A stretch of 52,093 nucleotides of DNA from Mesotaenium endlicherianum. Taxonomy: Eukaryota; Streptophyta; Zygnematophyceae; Zygnematales; Mesotaeniaceae. Location of the stretch: assembly GCA_009602735.1 (NCBI GenBank), contig WELA01010503.1:70788-122880 (forward strand), in the 5' to 3' direction. This document shows positions 45,654 through 52,093 of the stretch, piece by piece. Numbering within the stretch: the stretch's first letter is position 1; each line of letters starts with the position of its first letter. The notes beneath the pieces were generated by a model that saw only the letters and a program-made list of their open reading frames with translations, was not told the origin of the DNA and searched no databases. Both the position numbers and the translations under genes were made by a program.

Positions 45654-46763
45654 TCATGAGAGCTTCTTTTCAGCCGGGGAGAGTCTTGCTTTCACTCCTT
45701 GCTGGTTTCTTGCATCATAAGTGTCATTGGAGGGTCTTCCACTCTTCCGGGCAGCCGCGGAATCCCTTTTGATAACTCCGATTTCCGTGGGTCCAGATTC
45801 GGATGTGGAAGGGGTTGCGTACACCCGCGTCGCCGGTACCCGTGAAGATGAAGGCACGGAGTGCTTGAAATCCAAGGTATCCACCTTTTGGGCCACTTCA
45901 ATGATCTTTAAGAAGTCCGTCAAGTCGCGTAATTCCACTTCCTTTGCCACCTTGGGTTTGAGGCCAAAGATGTAGCGGTCAATCTTCTCCTCGAGAGACA
46001 TGTTGGGGATCTCAAGAGTGAGGGCGTGAAATCTGGATGTATACTCTTGAACGGACGTCGTTTGCTTGAGATGGTGGAGCTTTCCTCGGGCAATCTTCTC
46101 CGCATTGATGGGCATGAATTGCTTCTTGAGGGCCTCACGAAAATCTGCCCATCTTGCATATGATGGTGGGGGCTCTTGGCCGAGCATGGGGTGCGCCATA
46201 GCTTGATATATAGCCGCTTGATAGTTACGCCACCATGATGTTGCTGCTCCTCTAAGTAAGGTAACGGCAAAGGGAACGTAGTCCTCCTTGGGTACTTCAA
46301 GGAATGCGAGGTACGTCTCCACTTGGTAGAGCCATAAATTCAGGTTGGCATCTTTCCCGGGGTTGAATGTGTCGGGTTTTCCGAGCTTGATGAGTTTCCT
46401 TGCTCTCGTTGGCTCTTGTGGAGGAGCTTGAGCCGGGGCTGGATTTTGAGCATTGCTTGCAATAGGGGCAACCATGGCAGCCATAGCTTCTCTTGACGCT
46501 TGCACGGTTGCTTCATAGGTGGCCAAGCCCACTTGGTTGTGGACGGTCATTAGGAGGGCTGCCCACTCATTTGCGGGAACTCCTTGTGGTGGGGTCAACT
46601 TTGCTATAGCGGCTGCCACGGGATTTGACGGTGCTCCTCCTCGTGGTGCTTCTTGCTGTTGCAGATTTTCTTGAGTGGGCTCTCCCATCGGCGCTGGAGG
46701 AGGGTCTCTTGGAGAGGAAGGGCTTCCTTCGAAAGCTTGCTGTTGGTCTTGAGGATCGGCCAT
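45654..46763 (-). CDS. Ty3 gag (capsid) polyprotein
   Basis: Intact frame of 369 residues, from ATG 46763, 25 bases after the primer site, to TGA 45654. The N-terminal third is Gln/Pro/Ala-rich. The capsid region has LNLWLYQVETYLAFLEV, LLRGAATSWWRNYQ, WADFREALKKQFMP and TSVQEYTSRFHAL, the Retrotrans_gag signature. The zinc knuckle CFHCKEKGHRALSC is not in this frame. It lies just downstream in the next frame, whose ATG overlaps the gag stop (ATGA), and that frame itself ends three residues later. This indicates one or two indels, or a frameshift mode of expression. It is the best-preserved ORF of the element. Confidence 0.88.
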   Translation of the reverse strand: MADPQDQQQAFEGSPSSPRDPPPAPMGEPTQENLQQQEAPRGGAPSNPVAAAIAKLTPPQGVPANEWAALLMTVHNQVGLATYEATVQASREAMAAMVAPIASNAQNPAPAQAPPQEPTRARKLIKLGKPDTFNPGKDANLNLWLYQVETYLAFLEVPKEDYVPFAVTLLRGAATSWWRNYQAAIYQAMAHPMLGQEPPPSYARWADFREALKKQFMPINAEKIARGKLHHLKQTTSVQEYTSRFHALTLEIPNMSLEEKIDRYIFGLKPKVAKEVELRDLTDFLKIIEVAQKVDTLDFKHSVPSSSRVPATRVYATPSTSESGPTEIGVIKRDSAAARKSGRPSNDTYDARNQQGVKARLSPAEKKLS

Positions 46764-46787
46764 CTTCTTGTGCTACCAAAGTGCCTA

Positions 46788-46799
46788 CCTCTGATACCA
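46788..46799 (-). other. Ty3 primer-binding site (initiator tRNA-Met)
   Basis: The minus strand reads TGGTATCAGAGG one base after the 5' LTR, matching the initiator tRNA-Met site in 11 of 12 bases. Confidence 0.82.
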
Positions 46800-46800
46800 C

Positions 46801-47295
46801 TGTAGTGAAACAGATAGATAAAGTACTTAGTAAAATAGAATACTGTATCTATTAAAGACAAGGATCTTTTGAACACAAGTGGTAGCTTCTTGAAATAGCG
46901 ATGACTTCTTGAAAGTTAATGTATTTCTGGAATTTGGCACATACAAGAGTGATTCTTGAATGTTTTTCTGTGTTCTAGCTCTTGTTTATACATAAGTAAT
47001 TTCTAGGAAGGTGTATGTTGATGTGTTGGCACCTAACACATCCCAAAACTTGCCACCTCTTTCTAGAATAATGTACACATGTCCTTTTGACCTAAAAATG
47101 ATTCATTTGACTTTTGCCACATGGAGTTCTTCTAGGTCCTTCCTCTTACTTCGAAAATGCCTTAGAAGGTTCAAAGGACATGAACTAAGTCACTAGAGTA
47201 TCTATTCACACTTGACTCCACACAATACTACTCCAAATATATTCAGAAGCATTAAAATATATGCCAACTAATGTATTATAACTCAAATTACTACA
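46801..47295 (-). repeat. Ty3 5' LTR
   Basis: 495 bases, TGTAGTGAAACAG to TTACTACA. It pairs with 41064-41555. The following five bases are GTCAC. Confidence 0.92.
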
Positions 47296-47568
47296 GTCAC
47301 AAAGTGGCCTTTGGTGGAACTCTGCTAGGGGCCGGTAGGTGGCGCGGACTAGACCGCAAACATCTCGCTCGATACTTGACCAAATGGCGCGGAACCGGTG
47401 TCGTTCGGAAGGTGACTCGACGCTCTACACTTTAGTGATTTGGAACGCTAGCAAAGGTCAACATATGAATGCGTAAAGCAAGATCAAAGTTGGCCTTCCT
47501 AGGTCAATGGTCCTCACATGTGTGGCTCGGCTTGGGCGACGGTCCCGACCTAATGAGTCATGACAGCA
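47296..47568 (-). repeat. Inverted copy of the 38748 LTR start
   Basis: The reverse complement matches 38748-39019, sharing ATGACTCATTAGGTCGGGAC and GTGACTCGACG-like words. It stops at the Ty3 boundary with TTGTGAC. So the Ty3 5' LTR lies inside a copy of this other LTR. Confidence 0.85.
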
Positions 47569-47691
47569 TTAACAACGTGCCTAGCTAGTTGAGTTCTTTC
47601 TTTGTCCATGTCCCATATTCGCCTTAAAGCAATTGCACATAGACACACTCAGAACAGATGCATTCTCGCTTGTCTTCGAGCATTAGCGATG

Positions 47692-48230
47692 GCCAAAGCT
47701 GCAGCCAGAACAAAGACACCTACACCCTTCACTATTACACTTGTTTCTCTGCGAAATTTTTTGAACATCCCACCAATTCAGCACAATCCCTCTGGTGAGG
47801 TGTCCTCAGGGGATGCCACACAGAGGGAATTAGTGTACTAGTTAGTCTAAGAGCTTCAGGAGCGTTTGTCCCAACCGTCTCCTACTCCTCCCATAGACAT
47901 AGGCCCTACCCTAGTTTCAGTGACACAACAACTAGGTCAGTTACAACAACCGGTAACATCGCTTACAAAGGACAAAGCCGCCATCAACAACGACAGCGAC
48001 AAGTGGCTCCAACAAGTCAAGAGAGCCAAGTTGAAGTAGGACCTGATGGGCGACAACGGACTCTCTGAGATGAACAAGATGCATATGGGAGTCTGCTCCG
48101 ACATGGTCGACATGATCGGAGACGCTCAAGCAGCACTGGACAAGCAAGATTTGGAGGAGGTCAGGAAGATTCTAACAGAAGGTTTGTCTACCTTGTACTC
48201 TATGCCTATAATGACTACATATGCCTCATT
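47692..48230 (+). pseudogene. Degraded hypothetical ORF, possible gag
   Basis: A frame from ATG 47692 (MAKAAARTKTPTPFT) meets TAG at 47839-47841 and more stops. From 48046 (MGDNGLSEMNKMHMG) it reads as a helical, acidic segment to about 48230. The intermediate Gln/Pro-rich sequence resembles a retroelement gag linker. No domain is recognised. It probably belongs to one of the nested elements. Confidence 0.35.
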
Positions 48231-48598
48231 ATCTTATATTTGTACTTCTAATTACTTTATCTTCTATGATCTCTTTTTCATTTTACTCTGAAATTCCCTC
48301 AGTTCAAATAGGGAAAATTCGAGCTAGGTAATGATTAATCAAATTAGCGACACACAATCGCACGCACAAAATAGCGATCTCAAAAAATAGCGCCCAAAAT
48401 TCAAAGTCGGCGTAAATAATACCTCGTGAAACATTTAGCGCCTTTAAATAAAACAAGGAGAAAACTAAGGCCCGTAAACAAAGGCCCCAAAAATAAGAGC
48501 TCTTTAGGGTCCACAATTAGCAAAAGGATGTTAAAACAATAAGGCTATGAATTCAAAATTTCAAAAAATAGCGCTAGTTTGCACCCCATGGTGCTGAC
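48231..48598. repeat. AT-rich stretch with recurring TAGCG words
   Basis: TAGCG preceded by A/T occurs at 48345, 48372, 48388, 48436 and 48569. Spaced short motifs like this occur in subterminal regions of some plant DNA transposons. No terminal repeat was identified, and there is no gene. Confidence 0.3.
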
Positions 48599-49073
48599 TG
48601 TTGGGAAAACGTGTTCATACTGGTCCATACCACCATGCTGCCACTATGCACCCATCAACATTGACGTTCTTTCTTCATACGTAATATGATTACACATCAC
48701 ACCACATAAATACGACTCTCGCCATGAAGACTATAGATGGCGACCAAAGACGACAGGTTGCTAAAAGGTTGTCGTGCCTGACAGTGTCGGTCCCTCGGCA
48801 CGTGCGTAGCCTTCCAGCACGTGTGCCTTCGACCTGGTCGATATGTCGGTGGCCCTCCTCACGTGTGGGCAAACATGGTCGATCAACCTTCGCACGTGTG
48901 TCGGTGACAAGCCTTACCAAGGTTGACCCATCCCTGGGCTCCTGAACTTGCACCATGCAACCATGACCAACACTCGGAGCAATTTTCTCCTTCACCCAGC
49001 TCTCACCATCTGCTTATCCTAAGACTTAGCAGAAAATTTTAAAAATGCTTGCCTTGCCTTAATTCCTCTTACA
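48599..49073 (-). repeat. Putative 3' LTR of the PHD Ty3 element
   Basis: On the minus strand it starts TGTAAGAGG right after a polypurine tract and could end at TTTTCCCAACA (48599), giving TG...CA ends and 475 bases. The other LTR would be beyond the window, so the limits cannot be confirmed. CACGTG-like CGCACGTG words recur within it. Confidence 0.42.
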
Positions 49074-49084
49074 CCCCTCCCTTT
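49074..49084 (-). other. Putative polypurine tract of the PHD element
   Basis: The minus strand reads AAAGGGAGGGG directly before TGTAAG, 37 bases after the pol stop codon. Confidence 0.55.
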
Positions 49085-49120
49085 CAGCTGAGGTGTCCCT
49101 GCCTTTTCTGCTGAAAGCTA

Positions 49121-52060
49121 TTATTTTCCAGCCCTGCGGCTAGGAGGTTTAGGAAGGCAGTCAGGACATTCCCATTGTCCTGCCATAATCTCTTCCTCGC
49201 TAATGCAGAAAGTGTGCCAACGGGCACCACACTTATCGCAAGTTACCATTGCTTCCTGGTCATCTAGCACTTTGCAGCTGGCACAAAGCGTGACTGGCAC
49301 CAATTCCTCGGGCACAACCCTAACCGTAGGATCAATATTCGGCAAATGGCATAGCGAGCAATTCTGCACGTGGTCTCTCATGGTTTTACCATCAGAACCT
49401 TCCAGTTTTAACACACCATTGTCGAATGCATGTTTCACGCGTAAGATCACTGCACCTGAACTGGTGTCGATGGTGGTCTTGGTCTGGCGCTTGCGGTAGA
49501 CGAAGTCTCCTTCTTGAATCTGCGTCATCTGTAGGCGATAGCTCCCGTCTCGGGTCCTGGCGTAACGTTGCGTATCTCTTTTCTGCGCAATTTTGAGATT
49601 GTCCAGCGCAGCCGGTATCTTACGCTCAAATAACGCCTTACGGCGTACCATCATCTTTAGCAGTTCATCAGGGCTGTCCAGGTCTTTCACCTGTTCAATC
49701 TCCTGCTTGATGCTGCTGGGCACCACTGGACTTCTACCAAACAGTATCTGATATGGCGAGTAATGCGCTAAGGCAGCCTGCTTGCTAAATCTGTAACACA
49801 TAACCAGCCATGGCAGGGCCAGATCCCAGTCACGCTTGTCATGCTCAAGGCAGAACTTGCGCAAAGCAGACTTAATAATTTGCACCATCCTTTCTGCCAG
49901 ACCATCTGCTTGCGGATGATCTCTAGACGTAGTGCGATGATCGATGAAGCATCTATCCAAGAGTTTCTGAAAAGACCCTTGGAATTCTGACCCTTGGTTT
50001 GTCAGCACTTCTGCTGGAGCTCCATGGCGCACAATCGCACCATTGAGGAGTGCTTCCGCGGTCCCTAGACTCTCCTTAGCAATCAGAGGGACGACCTCTA
50101 TCCACTTGGAGAAATGCTCAATCATGACCATGATATACTTGTTACCTCGCTTAGACAGCGGTAGCTCACCTGCGAGATCGCAGCTCCAGCGGTAGCCTAG
50201 GCCCATGATTGGCAAAGGTTGCAAGTGTGGATGTTGCTGTGTAAAACCATCCTGAGCTTCTGTCCACACAAAAGGCACATCCTTTTTTAGGAGTTTCGTC
50301 AGGGGTTTAGCAATTCTGCTATAATCCTTCACAAACTTACGATAGTATCCGCTTAGCCCTAACAGAGCTTTCAGCTTAGACACATTTGCAGGTGCAGGTG
50401 TAGTCTTCACAGGCTGAGGGGACATAGCATTGTTCCCAATCTCATGTCCTAGGTAAGGCACGTGTGCCTCAAAGAATCTGCACTTCCCAAGATGCAGCTT
50501 CATCTGGAATTTCTCCAGGCGCTGGAACACTTGTTCCAAGTGCTCAAGGTGCTCCTCTATGGACTTGCTGAATACTACCACATCGTCAATGTATGGCTTA
50601 GCAAAATCCAGCCTTTCCAGCACTTTATCCATAGTCCTTTGAAATATGGCTGGGGCATTTTTCAGCCCGAATGGCATTACTGTCCATTGCCAAAGTTCCC
50701 TTTGAGCCTAGAAGGCGGTCTTACCTCAATCTTCTATTTTCACAGGGATCTGGTTAAAGCCTTGGCGCAGATCGATGATGCTGAACACCTTCCCGGTTGT
50801 GGCAATTTCAAAGATCCGCTCCGGCGTAGGCATCACATAGCTGTCTGGCTCCGTGTAGAGATTCAGTCGCCTGTAATCTCCACACATACGAGTGGCAGTG
50901 TAATTGCCGACCTCGTCCTTTTTAGTGACTACTACTGTGGGAGCCCCATGCACAGAGTTAGATTTTTCAATCATGCGGAGCTTATGCAGCTCTTCGCAAG
51001 TTTTCTCCACAAAGTCCCATTCTGTCTGACTGAGCTTATGCGGCCCAAGTCTGAGTGGGTTATCAGTAGTTAGTGTGATCTCACATACACTGGCAGCGGC
51101 TCTACCAATCTCCTCGTTAGTAAAAGCAAACACCTTGCGGTCTTTCTTCAGCAACCTTTCTACTTGTGCTCTCTGCTTGGCTGGGACCATTTTCCCAATG
51201 GCAAAAGTCTCAGTTTCAAGTTGCTTCTCCCCAACAAAGGCATCCAGTAGTTGCTACTCCTTGGGTGCAGGTGGGGGCTTTTCGCCCTCATCCTGGCCCT
51301 CAGGCTTTTCTGCCTGATTCTGGCTCTCAGGCTTTTCTGCCTCATTCTTAGGAGGTGGGGTCGCAGGCTTTGCAGCTTACTCCTCTGTTTCCATAGGCTC
51401 TGCAGCCTGTTTCCTAGGCTTTTTACCTTTCCCAATGACGCGTCGCCCCTCCTGCGGTGAGGTGTACGTCAGTCGCCTCCGGATGGGTTGCCTCAGGATC
51501 ATTTCCTCGTCGACTGCAGTCCAACTGGTCCCCGTTCCTCCTTCTTCACGTGGCCGAGGTTGGTTTGCCACTGGCCAACCTGCACGATCTGTCCTAGGGC
51601 TGATTACCCAGCCCCACTTTTGCTCAATAATAGCCATGCGGGCGACGGTCGTGCCATACTCCTCTCTTGCGGGTGGTGTGACCGTCCATGCCTGCGCCAA
51701 CGTTTGCGGCCTTTGAGGTGCCGCTAGTTGTGCGAGGAAAGCATCATCTGCTGCGGTCAAGCGGCTGATGGTGTTTCTCAGATCCATCAGTTCCCATTCT
51801 GGGATTGCAGGTGTCATGGGAGCAGGTGCCCCCGACCTCTGCATCCTAAGATCTGATAGCTGCAACAAGGGCGTATTAATGCCTGGCGGCACACTAATGC
51901 CCAATGCCATAGCCCTGCGAATCAAGCCGTCCTCTCCCTCTCTCTGCAAAATATCCCGCAGAGGCGGAGGAGGTGGGGCTGTGGTTCCTCGCGGAACGCC
52001 CTCTCTCTGAGCCTTCCTGAAAGGGGAGAGGGTGCGGGGAGTGCGCCCATACACACTCAC
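49121..52060 (-). pseudogene. Ty3-type single-frame gag-pol ending in a PHD finger
   Basis: One reading frame of about 980 codons runs from ATG 52060 to TAA 49121, with in-frame stops at 51377-51379, about 51255-51257, 50726-50728 and about 50708-50710. Order: gag-like region with no zinc knuckle (IPEWELMDLRNTISRL, TARMAIIEQKWGWV-like); Lys/Pro-rich linker; RT with TRMCGDYRRLN, FSIIDLRQGFNQI, VMPFGLKNAPAIF and YIDDVVVFS; connection ALLGLSGYYRKFVKDYS. After FVWTEAQDGF the frame passes directly to the integrase core (YRWSCDLAGELPL, VLTNQGSEFQGSF, DHPQADGLAERM), so RNase H and the HHCC domain are deleted in frame. The second catalytic Asp is Asn. The end is a PHD finger: CASC, CDKC, WHTFC, WECPDC. 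No separate protease motif is evident. Confidence 0.88.
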
Positions 52061-52093
52061 GCACCCTCACCCGCGAGTGGAAGCGTGCACGAG

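Larger units (their letters stand above)
41064..47295 (-). mobile_element. Ty3/gypsy chromovirus, both LTRs, disabled
   Basis: Minus-strand order: 5' LTR 46801-47295, primer site 46788-46799, gag, zinc knuckle, protease, RT, RNase H, integrase, chromodomain, polypurine tract 41556-41569, 3' LTR 41064-41555. The LTRs look roughly 92-93% identical by eye, so it is younger than the copia element. The left LTR lacks its outermost 10 or so bases and abuts a gag of another element, while the right flank is an inverted LTR fragment. The two ends therefore do not share a target duplication. Lesions include a mutated RT box, pol frameshifts and a deletion in integrase. Confidence 0.92.

Overview
The window is eukaryotic nuclear DNA, most probably from an alga or another member of the wider plant lineage; I cannot name the species. 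The evidence is spliced genes with GT-AG introns, GC-rich exons in AT-rich intergenic DNA, a (GA)n microsatellite ending in an assembly gap, and heavily nested LTR retrotransposons and hAT-type DNA transposons. Two retrotransposons have primer-binding sites matching plant-type initiator tRNA-Met. No bacterial operon structure, rRNA, tRNA or CRISPR was seen.

Layout. 1-3.9 kb: a possible coiled-coil exon (minus) and GT92-like glycosyltransferase A (plus). 4.6-10.6 kb: an old, broken Ty1/copia element with both LTRs, on the minus strand. 11.7-15.3 kb: paralogue B of the glycosyltransferase (minus), tail to tail with A, with a signal anchor. 17.3-19.1 kb: a four-exon secreted or Golgi SAM-methyltransferase-like gene (plus), divergent from B. 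19-23.5 kb: repeats and featureless AT-rich DNA. 23.6-25.3 kb: a multi-exon gene with AT-hooks (minus). 28.3-32.5 kb: a TIR element with an 8-bp target duplication (hAT hallmarks), no visible transposase, and GC-rich cargo that includes a broken ABCC-transporter exon. 34.4-37.5 kb: a degraded ORF, a solo-LTR-like repeat and a dead hAT transposase. 37.7-38.6 kb: a tandem repeat joined to an integrase tail with a PHD finger. 38.7-41.1 kb: the LTR, leader and gag of another retrotransposon. 41.1-47.3 kb: a Ty3 chromovirus with both LTRs, a chromodomain and several disabling lesions. 47.3-48.2 kb: an inverted LTR fragment and a degraded ORF. 48.6-52.06 kb: a Ty3-type element whose single gag-pol frame ends in a PHD finger instead of a chromodomain.

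Functional reading. The host genes in 0.6-19.1 kb look like secretory-pathway glycan enzymes: two GT92-like paralogues next to a signal-peptide methyltransferase. They may be a small glycan-modification neighbourhood, but this is inference. The most distinctive biology is in the mobile elements. The integrase C-terminus carries a chromatin reader of two alternative types in neighbouring Ty3 families (chromodomain or C4HC3 PHD finger). A hAT-like element appears to have captured host gene exons.
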